Of a stretch of 44,467 nt of DNA, positions 29,800-38,741 are shown in pieces. Position numbers and translations under genes: made by a program. A model generated the notes under the pieces. That model ran no database searches, was not told where the DNA came from, and saw nothing but the letters and a program-made list of their open reading frames with translations. Source of the stretch: JACDDK01 sp038198445 (lineage in GTDB: Bacteria > Actinomycetota > Rubrobacteria > Rubrobacterales > Rubrobacteraceae); NCBI GenBank assembly GCA_038198445.1, contig JBBPZZ010000123.1:1-44467 (forward strand), given 5' to 3'. Position 1 is the stretch's first letter; each line of letters begins with the position of its first letter.

Positions 29800-30936
29800 T
29801 TGCGTAAGAGACTCCTTCCCTTCATAGAGTGGTTCGATCACCGCATCGACCGCTTCAGGCTCTTCTTGAAGCTGCGGTATGGATGGCTGGGGCCTGTTCA
29901 TATCTTTCCGTACGACGGCCACGGCAACGGGCGCGCTCTCTTTCTCACCGGACGCATCCTGGAGGAAAAAGAAGTCTGGCTGCCCTCCATAGACGACACG
30001 GCATGGAGGAACATGCGGGCCATGATCCGTCGCTTCCTCAGCGACGAAGTCCCCGGCGCCCAGCTAAGGGTTCGCTTCGAGGACTGGGAAAGAGTGATCG
30101 TCGCCGACGACGAGGGGTTCTTCGAGGTGAACGTCCCGCTCCGCGGCGAGCCGCTCCCGGAACGGGCCTGGCACGAAGTGGACCTTGAGGTGCTCTGGCC
30201 GGTCGCCAGGGAGCAGGAGGAGGTCCGCGCCGTAGGCAAGGCGCTCGTGCCGCGCCAGTCGGCGGCTTTCGGCGTCATCAGCGACATAGACGACACTATC
30301 GTCCGCACGGGAGCGACGAGCGTCCTGACCACGCTCCGTCTCGTCTTGTTCTCGAACGCCCACACGCGCCTGCCGTTCGAGGGCGTTGCCGCTTTCTACA
30401 GGGCGCTTCGCGCCGGCGGAGGAGGCAACGAGGGTAACCCCATCTTCTACGTCTCGACCGGCCCGTGGAACCTCTACGACCTCATCTCGGACTTCCTGCG
30501 CCTCCAGGAGATACCGAGAGGACCAATCTTCCTCAAGGACTGGGGTGGCCTCAAAGATGTATTGCGAGGCATGAACCACCGCCAGCACAAGCTGGAGGTC
30601 ATCCGAAAAATACTGGACACGCACTCCGCGCTGCCTTTCGTGCTCGTCGGCGACTCCGGCCAGCAAGACGCCGAGACCTACGCCCAGATCGCGCGCGAGT
30701 ATCCTAACCGCATCCTGGCGATCTACATCCGCGACATAGACCGCCCGATCACCGCGAGGGACGAGGCGGTACGAGAAATCTCCGCCGAAGTGAACGGTCT
30801 TGGCGTGCCCATGCTCCTAGTCGAAAACACGATCGAAGCCGCCGATCACGCCGCCAAAACAGGCCTGATAAACTACTCAGCCCTGCCCGAGATCCGGGAA
30901 GATAAAAAGGAAGACGCGCAGGGTCCGCTGTTCTAA
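29800..30936 (+). CDS. App1-like phosphatidate phosphatase (DUF2183, HAD fold)
   Basis: 378 residues. HAD motif I is ISDIDDTIVRTGATS (DxDxT, near residue 168), motif II STGPWNLYDLISDFL, motif III the Lys in LKDWGGLKDVLRGMNHRQHK, and motif IV VLVGDSGQQDAETYAQIARE. This combination with an N-terminal beta domain (HIFPYDGHGNGRALFLTGRI) is the App1/DUF2183 family, whose yeast member is a phosphatidate phosphatase. It probably acts on phospholipids at the membrane face. TTG start, 21 bases after the cyclase gene, so the two may be co-transcribed. Confidence 0.85.
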   Translation: MRKRLLPFIEWFDHRIDRFRLFLKLRYGWLGPVHIFPYDGHGNGRALFLTGRILEEKEVWLPSIDDTAWRNMRAMIRRFLSDEVPGAQLRVRFEDWERVIVADDEGFFEVNVPLRGEPLPERAWHEVDLEVLWPVAREQEEVRAVGKALVPRQSAAFGVISDIDDTIVRTGATSVLTTLRLVLFSNAHTRLPFEGVAAFYRALRAGGGGNEGNPIFYVSTGPWNLYDLISDFLRLQEIPRGPIFLKDWGGLKDVLRGMNHRQHKLEVIRKILDTHSALPFVLVGDSGQQDAETYAQIAREYPNRILAIYIRDIDRPITARDEAVREISAEVNGLGVPMLLVENTIEAADHAAKTGLINYSALPEIREDKKEDAQGPLF

Positions 30937-30986
30937 GCGGATCGTATAATCGCGGGATTCACCTCCCAAGATGCTTAAAGTCGGCT

Positions 30987-31006
30987 GGCTCTCCTTGTAG
31001 AGAGCC
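30987..31006. terminator. Hairpin between convergent genes
   Basis: GGCTCTC (30987-30993) and GAGAGCC (31000-31006) pair around CTTGTA. There is no T run on either side, so it is a weak bidirectional terminator at best. A perfect TATAAT lies before it at about 30945 on the plus strand, with no gene behind it. Confidence 0.45.
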
Positions 31007-31010
31007 TGGA

Positions 31011-31886
31011 TCAGGCCCCCGGACGGCTACCTAGCCGCCCGACTACCTGTCCGGCGACCTCAGTTCCCTGCCTCAAGGCCTCTTCCCCGGAGGAGCCCGA
31101 GACCCAGGCCGCGAGGAAGCCCGCGCATAGAGCGTCGCCCGCCCCTGTCGTGTCCACGGCCCGCGCCGATGCCGCCGGAAGATGGACTTTCTCTCCGTCG
31201 CCACCGTGGTAGATGGCGCCCTCCGAACCGAGCTTCAGGACTACGTTCGAGTAGTTGTCACGTAGCGCCGCGAGTATGGAGTCGGGGTTTCTTGAGCCTG
31301 CGAGCAAGGCGCCTTCTTCAAGGTTCGGGAAGCAGAGGTCCGCGCCCACCGTCCACTCCAGGAAGCGTTCCGGTCCTATCGTTTCGAGTAGCGGGACGGA
31401 TGACGGGTCCACGGAGACGCCCATCGCGGCCCCGCGGGCCAGCCGCAGGGCTTCAAGGGCCGTGGCCCTGCGGCTCCCTTCGGAGAACGTGTAGCCGGAG
31501 AGGTGGAGGTGAGAGTCTCTCTGAAAGAGTTCTTTGGGCAGGTCTTCCGGACTCAGGTTTTCGCTGGCGTCACGGTCGGTGATCATGGTCCGCTCCCCGT
31601 CGGCGCCGACGAGCACGAAGACTTTGCCGGTGGCCAGGGAAGGATCACAGGCGAGATGCGGCGTGGCCCCTACCCGCTCCAACTCTCCTTCGAGGAACCT
31701 TCCGAAGACGTCGTCCCCGACCCTGCCAATGAAGTGAGTCTCGACGCCGAGATGGGCGAGCCATGCGGCGGCGTTCGCGCCGGAGCCGCCCGCCGCCGCG
31801 TGGATGGGCGCGAAAGTGTCGGTGCCGAGGGCCACGTCTTCCACCTCGGCCAGGAGGTCGTAGAGGAGGTCCCCGATCACCACCAC
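31011..31886 (-). CDS. psuK: PfkB-family kinase, probably pseudouridine kinase
   Basis: 291 residues. PfkB motif I is HAAAGGSGANAAAWLAHLGV (near residues 28-48) and motif II DTTGAGDALCAGFLAAWVSG with the catalytic Asp (near 248). The sugar-binding start VVIGDLLYDLLAEVE is typical. By fold it could be any ribokinase-type enzyme, but it lies 20 bases behind a pseudouridine-5'-phosphate glycosidase gene, and such pairs phosphorylate pseudouridine and then split it to uracil and ribose 5-phosphate. Start chosen at the first of three GTG codons; no Shine-Dalgarno, so translation may depend on the upstream gene. Confidence 0.82.
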   Translation of the reverse strand: MVVIGDLLYDLLAEVEDVALGTDTFAPIHAAAGGSGANAAAWLAHLGVETHFIGRVGDDVFGRFLEGELERVGATPHLACDPSLATGKVFVLVGADGERTMITDRDASENLSPEDLPKELFQRDSHLHLSGYTFSEGSRRATALEALRLARGAAMGVSVDPSSVPLLETIGPERFLEWTVGADLCFPNLEEGALLAGSRNPDSILAALRDNYSNVVLKLGSEGAIYHGGDGEKVHLPAASARAVDTTGAGDALCAGFLAAWVSGSSGEEALRQGTEVAGQVVGRLGSRPGA

Positions 31887-31906
31887 GCAGGATGCGCGCG
31901 CGGTGT

Positions 31907-32854
31907 TCAGGTAGTCTCTCCGGCGCGGAGGGCCGCGAGAGAGACGGAGATGCGGGCCGCAAGCCGGACGTTGTTGCGGATGATCTGTTTGTTCACCCGC
32001 AGGCTCTCACCGGCGGTCTCCTTCTGGAAGTAGTCCAGAAGATACGGCGTAACCGCCTTGCCCCGAATGCCGCGACGCTTCAGCTCGGAGAGCGCCGATT
32101 CGAGCACCCGGTCGTGAAGGCTCGGGTCCAACTGCTCGTCCTCGGGTATTGGATTTGCTATCACCAGACCGGACTCCTCCGGGCCGGTGCTTCGCAGGGC
32201 CAGGATCATCCGCGCGGCCTCGTGCTCGTCCTTTATCGCCCAGTCCACGGAACTCCCCGAGTCGGTCAGGTAGAAGCCGGGGAAGCGCCGCGTGCGGAAG
32301 CCGGCCACCGGAACGCCAAAAGTCTCCAGAGACTCCAGCGTGGCCGGCACGTCGAGGATGGACTTTACCCCTGAGCAGACGACGGCCACCGGTGCGCGGG
32401 CGAGTGTCATCAAGTCGGCGGAGACGTCCCAGCTTTCGCGGGCCTCCCGGTGGACGCCGCCGAGGCCGCCGGTGGCGAAGACCTCTATACCGGCTCGCGC
32501 CGCCAGGTGGGCCGTGGCGGCGACGGTCGTTGCCCCATGACTCCTGGTGGCGACGGCCATCGCCAGGTCCCGCGCGGAGAGCTTGGGTATCTCCGCGCAG
32601 CTCGCCAGAAGCTCCAGATCCTCGTTTTCGAGCCCGATCTTCGGAACCCCGGCGATCACGGCGATGGTCGCCGGGACGGCTCCCTCCTCACGTACCAGCG
32701 CTTCCACCTCGCGGGCGAGTTGCAGGTTATCCGGGCGGGGGAGGCCGTGAGAGATCAGGGTAGACTCAAGCGCCACCACCGCGCCTCCCCGCTCAAGAGC
32801 CGCGCCAACTTCCCGATGGATGTCCGTAACCTCGCTCAATTCACGCCTCTTCAT
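31907..32854 (-). CDS. psuG: Pseudouridine-5'-phosphate glycosidase
   Basis: 315 residues from ATG 32854; a longer start at 32890 lacks support. The family signatures are plain: VVALESTLISHGLPRPDN with the catalytic Glu, KLSARDLAMAVATRSHGATT, FATGGLGGVHREARESWDVS with the Asp, CSGVKSILDVPATLE with the Lys that forms the ring-opened intermediate, and ANPIPEDEQLD. It cleaves the C-C glycosidic bond of pseudouridine 5'-phosphate in RNA-nucleoside salvage. The ribosome site is weak. First gene of psuGK. Confidence 0.92.
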   Translation of the reverse strand: MKRRELSEVTDIHREVGAALERGGAVVALESTLISHGLPRPDNLQLAREVEALVREEGAVPATIAVIAGVPKIGLENEDLELLASCAEIPKLSARDLAMAVATRSHGATTVAATAHLAARAGIEVFATGGLGGVHREARESWDVSADLMTLARAPVAVVCSGVKSILDVPATLESLETFGVPVAGFRTRRFPGFYLTDSGSSVDWAIKDEHEAARMILALRSTGPEESGLVIANPIPEDEQLDPSLHDRVLESALSELKRRGIRGKAVTPYLLDYFQKETAGESLRVNKQIIRNNVRLAARISVSLAALRAGETT

Positions 32855-33008
32855 TCCGACGCGGATACTACAGCCTTGGGCACAGGCCACCCATGCTCCC
32901 GCACGCTTACCAAAAGAACCATATCTCAGGTCGGACGAACCACGTACGGCAAGTAGATAGAAGCCTCGGTCAGAAGCCGCGCAGGGTAAAGCGAACGGGA
33001 TCCAAAAG

Positions 33009-33653
33009 TTATTCTCGCTCTTCCATCGCCTTCTGGTACTCGGCGTAGACCTCCTGGATGTCCTTCCAGACGAGGCGCTTGGTCTGCTTGAGGTCGTCGC
33101 CGCTCTGGCGCAAGACGTAGGCCGGGTGGAAGGTCGCCATCGCCTTCGCGCCGTGGACCTCGTACCACTTGCCCCGATCCTTGGTGATGCGGAAATCCTT
33201 GTCTATCATGCTCTTGGCGGCGGGGCTGCCGAGACAGAGGATTATCTTCGGTTTTATGGCGTCCAGTTGGGCTTCCAGGTAGGGGTTGCAGGCTTTGATC
33301 TCCCCCATCTTCGGAGGCCGGTTCTTCATCCTCCCGCCTTCCTCCACCGCCGCCCGGCACTTGACGACGTTGGTGATGTAGACCTGCTGGCGGGTCAGGT
33401 CCACCGCCGCCAGGATGTCGTCCAGCAGCTTGCCGGCCCTACCCACGAACGGCAGACCCGTCGCGTCCTCGTTCTCTCCCGGCCCCTCGCCGATGAGCAG
33501 CAGAGGCGAGTGCGGGTCTCCGGTGCCAAAGACCGTATTGGTACGGTTGAGGGCCAGGTCGCACCTGGTGCATACGGAGACCTGACGGGCCAGCTCCGCA
33601 AGCCTTTCCTCCCGGTTCTCGCCGCCTTCCGTCGAGTCGAAGAGATTATCCAA
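33009..33653 (-). CDS. Family 4 (Fe-S) uracil-DNA glycosylase
   Basis: About 214 residues from TTG 33653, chosen because AGGAGG lies four bases upstream; GTG 33680 is possible. Motif A is GEGPGENEDATGLPFVGRAG with the catalytic acid, and motif B is TFHPAYVLR. Cys ligands of the 4Fe-4S cluster are CTRC near the start, NVVKCRA, and the Cys of ACNPYLEAQ. These are the hallmarks of UdgA-type family 4 enzymes, which remove uracil from single- and double-stranded DNA, important in high-GC or heat-exposed genomes. Its promoter (TAGAAT near 33701-33696 on the minus strand) overlaps that of the divergent ABC ATPase. Confidence 0.9.
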   Translation of the reverse strand: MDNLFDSTEGGENREERLAELARQVSVCTRCDLALNRTNTVFGTGDPHSPLLLIGEGPGENEDATGLPFVGRAGKLLDDILAAVDLTRQQVYITNVVKCRAAVEEGGRMKNRPPKMGEIKACNPYLEAQLDAIKPKIILCLGSPAAKSMIDKDFRITKDRGKWYEVHGAKAMATFHPAYVLRQSGDDLKQTKRLVWKDIQEVYAEYQKAMEERE

Positions 33654-33734
33654 AGCGCCTCCTACGTTTTTCCAGGCCACGATTTCCCTATGCTATTCTA
33701 CCGCCATACTGAAGAAGCCGGGGAAGGTACGCGT

Positions 33735-34466
33735 GTGAGCATCATAGAATTTCACGAGGTCAACAAGTTCTTCGGGGACTTCCAGGTCCTCAAGGACATC
33801 GAGTTCGCGGTTGATGAGGGCGAGGTCGTAGTCGTCATCGGGCCGTCGGGCTCGGGGAAGAGCACACTACTGAGGTGCATAAACGCTCTCGAAGAGATCA
33901 CCACCGGCAAGCTCGTCGTCGACGGCATCGAGGTCCACGAGAAGAAGACCGACCTGAACAGGCTCCGCACGGAGATCGGGATGGTCTTCCAGCAGTTTAA
34001 CCTCTACCCGCACATGACCGTGGCCCAGAACATCAAGCTCTCCCCCACGAAGGTCAAGGGAATCTCCAGGAGCGAAGCCGACGCCCGTTGCGCGGCGCTG
34101 TTGGAGCGCGTCGGCATCTCCGAGCAGGCCAACAAGTACCCGATCTCCCTCTCCGGCGGCCAGCAGCAGCGCGTCGCGATCGCGCGCGGTCTGGCGATGG
34201 AGCCGCAAATAATGCTCTTCGACGAGCCGACGAGCGCCCTGGACCCGGAGATGATCAACGAAGTCCTCGAAGCGATGGCCGACCTCGCCAAAGGCGGCAT
34301 GACGATGGTCGTCGTCACCCACGAGATGGGCTTCGCCCGCCGCGTCGCCGACCGGGTCGTCTTCATGGACGAGGGCCGCATCGTAGAGGTCGGCACCCCG
34401 GAACACTTCTTCCAGAACCCGGAGAACGAGCGGACCAAACGCTTCCTCGCCCAGATCCTGCACTAG
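33735..34466 (+). CDS. Polar amino-acid ABC transporter ATPase (GlnQ/HisP-like)
   Basis: 243 residues from GTG 33735 with GGGGAAGG seven bases upstream. Walker A GPSGSGKST, Q-loop VFQQFNLYPHMTVAQNI, signature LSGGQQQR, Walker B IMLFDEPTSALDPEM and switch His in VVTHEMGF are complete; the H-loop GFARRVADRVVFMDEGRIVE is that of GlnQ-type importers. The cognate binding protein (36769) and permease (37582) are 2.3-3.1 kb away on the same strand, with an unknown gene and an M20 deacylase between. It probably energises that permease, since no other PAAT ATPase is near. Confidence 0.9.
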   Translation: MSIIEFHEVNKFFGDFQVLKDIEFAVDEGEVVVVIGPSGSGKSTLLRCINALEEITTGKLVVDGIEVHEKKTDLNRLRTEIGMVFQQFNLYPHMTVAQNIKLSPTKVKGISRSEADARCAALLERVGISEQANKYPISLSGGQQQRVAIARGLAMEPQIMLFDEPTSALDPEMINEVLEAMADLAKGGMTMVVVTHEMGFARRVADRVVFMDEGRIVEVGTPEHFFQNPENERTKRFLAQILH

Positions 34467-34479
34467 CGGCAGGAGAACC

Positions 34480-35238
34480 GTGACGCCCGCCGACGATTAC
34501 CGTGAGGTTGCGGATTTGCTCTTCGGAGCCAGGGAACGCTACCGCACGGTTCGCGCCACCATCGAGCATCGCCGGCGGGGCACGCTCGCCACGGAGGCGG
34601 AGCGCAGATACACCGAGTACGGCTTCAGCCACGGCATCCTCAGCAACTTCGACCCGCCCTACCACGTGCCACGATACCGAACCTACGAAGACCTGGCAGA
34701 GACTTCGCGCCTCTGGCACGAACGGCCCGACCGCTGGCGGCAGGAGACCGACCACGCTGATGGTTCAGGGACCGAGTACCGAGTGGCCGACGGGAAGGGA
34801 CCGTGGTGGTACTACGAGGTGCCGGATCATGCGCCGTACCGGGCGCACTATTCGCCGGCAAACCCCCACGGCGAATTCTCAGCAGACAAAGAGCTGGCCT
34901 GTCTGCTCGATCCGTTTCGGGAGCGATACGGGTTCGAATGTACGCTGAGGATTGCAGGCGAAGCTCATGTAACGGGCCGCAAGACCATCGAAGTGAAGGC
35001 GAAGGCGATCTCCTGGGATTATGCACCTGTCGGTCCATTCTGGGATGGCGCCGATGACTACCTGATATCGGTGGACGCCGAAGTAGGGGTGATCCTGCGC
35101 TTTGTGTCCCTTCTTCGGGACGAGGAGTGCGACTCTTTCGAGGTAACAGAGCTAGCCTTTGATGAGACTTTCCCGGAAGGCACGTTCGTGTTGGAGCTTC
35201 CAGGTATCGAGTTCGAGACGGTGGATCCGCTTCCGTAG
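34480..35238 (+). CDS. LolA/RseB-like fold protein of unknown role
   Basis: 252 residues from GTG 34480 with AGGAG nearby, 13 bases after the ATPase gene. The first 60 residues (LLFGARERYRTVRATIEHRR) begin a helix-strand unit; the C-terminal part has GRKTIEVKAKAISWDYAPVG, YLISVDAEVGVILRFVSLLR and VTELAFDETFPEGTFVLELP, a beta half-barrel pattern as in LolA/RseB lipoprotein-binding proteins. There is no signal peptide, which is unusual for that fold, and no catalytic residues are apparent. The fold assignment is moderate; the function is unknown. The gene order suggests a link with the transporter or deacylase. Confidence 0.55.
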   Translation: MTPADDYREVADLLFGARERYRTVRATIEHRRRGTLATEAERRYTEYGFSHGILSNFDPPYHVPRYRTYEDLAETSRLWHERPDRWRQETDHADGSGTEYRVADGKGPWWYYEVPDHAPYRAHYSPANPHGEFSADKELACLLDPFRERYGFECTLRIAGEAHVTGRKTIEVKAKAISWDYAPVGPFWDGADDYLISVDAEVGVILRFVSLLRDEECDSFEVTELAFDETFPEGTFVLELPGIEFETVDPLP

Positions 35239-35243
35239 CGCCT

Positions 35244-36530
35244 CTAACCTCTCACTCCCACGTCACACCAGTCGGCCAGCAAACAGGCGATGGTCTTCGT
35301 CGCCGTCAGCAGGTCCGGGATGCTGATGTGCTCGTCGGGGGCGTGGGCCGCGTTTACGTCTCCGGCCCCGTACATCACGCACGGCATCTCGCCGAAGCGG
35401 ACGAAGAGGCGCATGTCCGCGCCGTAGGTAACACCCTCGATCGCTGGTCTTTGGCCCGTGGTCAGCTCGTGCGCTCGCGCGACCGCCTGGCAGATCGGGG
35501 CGCTGGTCGGTACTTCGGCGGTAGCGAACTGGCCGCCGAACCACTCTATCTCCGGCGGATGCTCGCGCAGCCAGGGGTCCTTATCGGCGACGGCATGGAT
35601 GCGCTCTACCACCTGTGCGCGGAAAGATTCGAGCTCTTCGCCGGGGATCAGCCCGATACGTCCTTCAGCGACCAGCGACTCCGGGACGGTCGAGGCCCAA
35701 CTCCCCGCCCGAACGAGCCCCACGTTGATCGGAACTTTGTTCTTTATTTCGTTGTAGAGCGGATGGCGCAGTGTCGTGTTCCGCTCGCGTTCCATCTTCA
35801 TCAGGTCCTCGAAGATTGGGACGAACTTCTCTAGCGCGGAGATTCCCTCATCGCGCACGGCGCCATGCGCCGACTTACCGCGGACGGTCAACCGGAACAC
35901 GAGAGATCCTCCCTGAGCCGGAACGAGAACGAGGCGCGTCGGCTCGGTTATGAGAGCCGCGTCGGCCCGGTGGCCGCGCAGGACCGTCGAGAGGGCGCCC
36001 AGGCCACCGTCCTCCTCGCCCACAGTGGCCGCGACCTTCACGTCACCGCGCAACCCGATCCCGAGATCCGCCAGGGCGTCGAGGGCGGCCAGATAGGTGA
36101 CGAGTCCGCCCTTCATGTCGCATGAGCCGCGGCCATATAGAAAGTCTCCCTCGACCGCGCCGGAGAGCGGGTGGCGGCTCCACGTGGATGGGTCGCCATT
36201 ATCGACTGTATCTATATGGGCGTTGAGCAGGATCGAGCGTCCATTCCCCGCGCCGGGCCGCGTCCCGACGACGTTCGGGCGTCCTTCATAGCGCTCTTGC
36301 TCCCCGACGTGTTCGATGTAAGGTTCCATCTCCTTCGCCGTGGCCTCCCAACAGTCCACCTCCAGGCCGCGCTCCCGGAAGGTTCGCTCGACGACCTCCT
36401 GTACGGCGCCCTCCTCGCCCGTTACCGAGGGTATCCGTACCAACTCTTGCAGGAGCCGCACCATGTCTTCGCGCCGGTCTTCCACGGCGCCGGCTATGGC
36501 TCTCGCGAGTCCGTTATCAGCGTTTGCCAT
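35244..36530 (-). CDS. M20-family deacylase (ArgE/DapE-like)
   Basis: 428 residues. Metal-site motifs are LNAHIDTVD (His, Asp), GRGSCDMKGG (bridging Asp), TVGEEDGG (general base Glu and metal Glu), GADMRLFVRFGEMPCVMYGA, and a C-terminal His in AAHAPDEHISI. The lid domain starts at KSAHGAVRDEG. Members remove acyl groups from N-acetylornithine, N-succinyl-diaminopimelate or other N-acyl amino acids with two zinc ions. No arginine or lysine genes are near. It lies between the ATPase and the binding protein of an amino-acid importer but on the opposite strand, which suggests use of imported N-acylated amino acids (inference). Confidence 0.87.
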   Translation of the reverse strand: MANADNGLARAIAGAVEDRREDMVRLLQELVRIPSVTGEEGAVQEVVERTFRERGLEVDCWEATAKEMEPYIEHVGEQERYEGRPNVVGTRPGAGNGRSILLNAHIDTVDNGDPSTWSRHPLSGAVEGDFLYGRGSCDMKGGLVTYLAALDALADLGIGLRGDVKVAATVGEEDGGLGALSTVLRGHRADAALITEPTRLVLVPAQGGSLVFRLTVRGKSAHGAVRDEGISALEKFVPIFEDLMKMERERNTTLRHPLYNEIKNKVPINVGLVRAGSWASTVPESLVAEGRIGLIPGEELESFRAQVVERIHAVADKDPWLREHPPEIEWFGGQFATAEVPTSAPICQAVARAHELTTGQRPAIEGVTYGADMRLFVRFGEMPCVMYGAGDVNAAHAPDEHISIPDLLTATKTIACLLADWCDVGVRG

Positions 36531-36619
36531 CTCTTGGATCCTTCCGTATTACGCTTGCCTGGATCGTGACGCCGCAACGTATCATGCCTTCCGGCGCCGG
36601 GCAACGGACTCATGGACCG

Positions 36620-36640
36620 CACCGGCGGACACTGCCGGTG
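36620..36640. promoter_or_regulatory. Perfect 7-bp dyad upstream of the solute-binding protein gene
   Basis: CACCGGC (36620-36626) and GCCGGTG (36634-36640) around GGACACT. It lies in the divergent region between the M20 deacylase and the amino-acid binding protein, about 100 bases before a TATAGT -10 candidate at 36740-36745. It may be an operator for both. Confidence 0.35.
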
Positions 36641-36768
36641 AACGCCTGGCTGGGAGCGCCGACTTGCGCCGGTGGTCCGTTCCGTATTAACTGTGCCATA
36701 GATTATGCGCTCTCGGCCCGTGGGGACCGAAGGCCAAGATATAGTAGATAGTCGAAAGGGCAGACGAG

Positions 36769-37551
36769 ATGAACAAGACAAAAGGTATGGGGCTCGTAGC
36801 GCTGGTCCTGGCGCTCACGATGGTGATGGCGGCGTGTGGCGGAGGGAGCGAGGGTAGCGGCAAAACGGACGTCAAGATCGCCTCGGACATCGCCTACCCG
36901 CCGTTCGAGTCATCCAAGGGCGGAAATCCGGTCGGCTTCGATATAGATTTGATGAAGGAGATCAGTAAGCGGGCCAACTTCAAGCCCGAGTTCCAGAACG
37001 TAACCTTCGACGGCATCATCGGCGGCCTCGGCAACAACCAGTACGACGCGGCCATCTCGGCGATGACCATAACGCCGGAGCGCGAGAAGAAGATCGACTT
37101 CTCCGAACCGTACTTCAACGCCGACCAGTCGCTCATGGTAGCGAGCGACTCCGATATAAAGAGCGTCAAGGACATCGGCGACTCGACGGTGGGCGTCCAG
37201 ATCGGGACTACGGGCGAGATCAAGGCGAAAGAATTCAAGAAGGCGGGCGACATAACCGGGGAAGTCCGTACCTTCGACACCATCGAAGACGCCTTCTCGG
37301 CCCTGGAGAACGGCCAGATCGACGCCATCATCAACGACCTCGCCGTCTCTCAAGACAAGGCCAACAAGAGCAATGGGTCGCTGAAGGTCGTCCAGAACAT
37401 CCCGACCGGCGAGAAGTACGGCATCGCCTTTCCAAAGGGCAGTGACCTCGTCAAGCCGGCAAACAAGGCGCTAAAAGAGATCAAAAAAGACGGCACCTAC
37501 GAGAAGATATACAAGAAGTGGATCGGCACGGCCCCGAAAGAGATTCCCTAG
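36769..37551 (+). CDS. Amino-acid ABC transporter substrate-binding lipoprotein
   Basis: 260 residues. The N-terminus MNKTKGMGLVALVLALTMVM followed by AAC is a lipoprotein signal, with Cys about 24 lipidated. The mature part is SBP_bac_3: IASDIAYPPFESSKGGNPVG, FDIDLMKEISKRANFKPEFQ, AISAMTITPEREKKIDFSEP, YFNADQSLMVA and AFSALENGQIDAIINDLAVS. The Arg/Asp pair that binds the alpha-carboxylate and amino groups is in the expected ITPERE and FDID positions. It feeds the downstream permease, 30 bases away. A -10 candidate (TATAGT) and AAGGG lie upstream. Confidence 0.9.
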   Translation: MNKTKGMGLVALVLALTMVMAACGGGSEGSGKTDVKIASDIAYPPFESSKGGNPVGFDIDLMKEISKRANFKPEFQNVTFDGIIGGLGNNQYDAAISAMTITPEREKKIDFSEPYFNADQSLMVASDSDIKSVKDIGDSTVGVQIGTTGEIKAKEFKKAGDITGEVRTFDTIEDAFSALENGQIDAIINDLAVSQDKANKSNGSLKVVQNIPTGEKYGIAFPKGSDLVKPANKALKEIKKDGTYEKIYKKWIGTAPKEIP

Positions 37552-37581
37552 CGCCAGCCGGTTTCCAGAGAGGGAGTCTGG

Positions 37582-38304
37582 ATGCAGTTCAAATCGCCTG
37601 TGGAGTTCGACTTCAGCAACTTCAGCCTGGAGAACATCCAGACGAAGTACCTGGACTTCGGGCTCGTCTGGGACAACATCGACGTCATCCTGCAGGCGAC
37701 CCTTATCACCATCTCGCTGGCGTTGTTGGGCGAGCTTCTCGGCATAGTCTTGGGCCTCGTGCTGGCGTTGATGAAGATATCCAAGTCCAGGTTCTTGAGT
37801 TTCCCGTCACAGCTCTACATAGACCTGTTCCGGGGGACTCCCTTGCTGGTGCAGCTAATCATCATCTACTTCACGACACCCCTGATCGGGCTGCGGTTCG
37901 AGAGCCTGTTCTTCGCCGGTCTGGTGACGCTCACGCTCAACAGCGCCGCCTACGTCGCGGAGATCTTCCGCTCCGGCATCCAGAGTATAGACAAGGGCCA
38001 GATGGAGGCCGGGCGCGCATCCGGCCTCACCTACGCCCAGACCATGCGCTACATAATCGTGCCGCAGGCGTTCCGCCGCACCATCCCGCCCCTGACCAAC
38101 GAGTTCGTCATGCTCATAAAGGACACCTCGATCATCTCGGTCATCGGCCTCGAAGAGCTGCTCCGCTCGGCGCGGGTCATACAGTCGGCGGAGTTCAACG
38201 GCACACCACTCATCGCGGCGGCCTTCATCTACCTGGCAATCTGCCTGCCCCTGATCTACTTCACCAACATCCTCGAACGCCGCCTGAACCGCAAGACCGC
38301 CTAG
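37582..38304 (+). CDS. Polar amino-acid ABC transporter permease
   Basis: 240 residues with five predicted membrane segments. The family start is VILQATLITISLALLGELLG, then LFRGTPLLVQLIIIYF and the EAA loop AYVAEIFRSGIQSIDKGQME, AGRASGLTYAQTMRYIIVPQ, followed by NEFVMLIKDTSIISVIGL. It forms the membrane channel for the binding protein encoded just upstream. Only one permease gene is present, so it should work as a homodimer. AGGGAG precedes the ATG. It ends in a four-base overlap with the stop of the convergent 137-residue gene. Confidence 0.9.
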   Translation: MQFKSPVEFDFSNFSLENIQTKYLDFGLVWDNIDVILQATLITISLALLGELLGIVLGLVLALMKISKSRFLSFPSQLYIDLFRGTPLLVQLIIIYFTTPLIGLRFESLFFAGLVTLTLNSAAYVAEIFRSGIQSIDKGQMEAGRASGLTYAQTMRYIIVPQAFRRTIPPLTNEFVMLIKDTSIISVIGLEELLRSARVIQSAEFNGTPLIAAAFIYLAICLPLIYFTNILERRLNRKTA

Positions 38305-38714
38305 GCGGTTTCTTCGGATCCAGCCTCCGGCGCCTCGTCTTCGATCTCGACGGCCGGGGTGCCTAAAGACGCGCCCTGGCTCTGGATGAAGCGGCGCTCG
38401 GAGGTGTAGGCCTGCACCATCATCGCAAGTTCGAGCTTTTCGCGCTCGATGGGCAGGGTGCCAGCCTCTTCTTGTTTGGCGAGTTCGGTGCCGTTCTCGC
38501 CCAGGGCTTTTTCCAACTCGTTTATCTTACGCCGTATCTTGAGCCGCCCGCCGGGGGTCAGGCGCAGGAAGGTCTGCTCACCGGCGGCCTCCTGCGGGTA
38601 GACCCAGGCGCTCCTCAACCAGGACTGGAGTATCTCGTTTCGGATCTCTTGCTTGTTCTGTAACTCCACGTAACGCTCTCTTCCTCTCGGGTCAACGTAA
38701 TGTAACCTCTCCAA
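38301..38714 (-). CDS. Unknown protein with small HTH-like region, 137 aa
   Basis: Residues 16-70 (VELQNKQEIRNEILQSWLRS; AWVYPQEAAGEQTFLRLTPG; GRLKIRRKINELEKALGENG) have the helix-strand-helix order of a winged HTH with a coiled-coil tail. The C-terminus is acidic. The start may be TTG 38714 or GTG 38669; the latter has GAGAG six bases upstream and loses 15 residues. No family recognised. It is monocistronic and converges on the amino-acid permease gene. Confidence 0.6.
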   Translation of the reverse strand: MERLHYVDPRGRERYVELQNKQEIRNEILQSWLRSAWVYPQEAAGEQTFLRLTPGGRLKIRRKINELEKALGENGTELAKQEEAGTLPIEREKLELAMMVQAYTSERRFIQSQGASLGTPAVEIEDEAPEAGSEETA

Positions 38715-38741
38715 CTCCGAAACTCCACCGCGCGCTACTCG

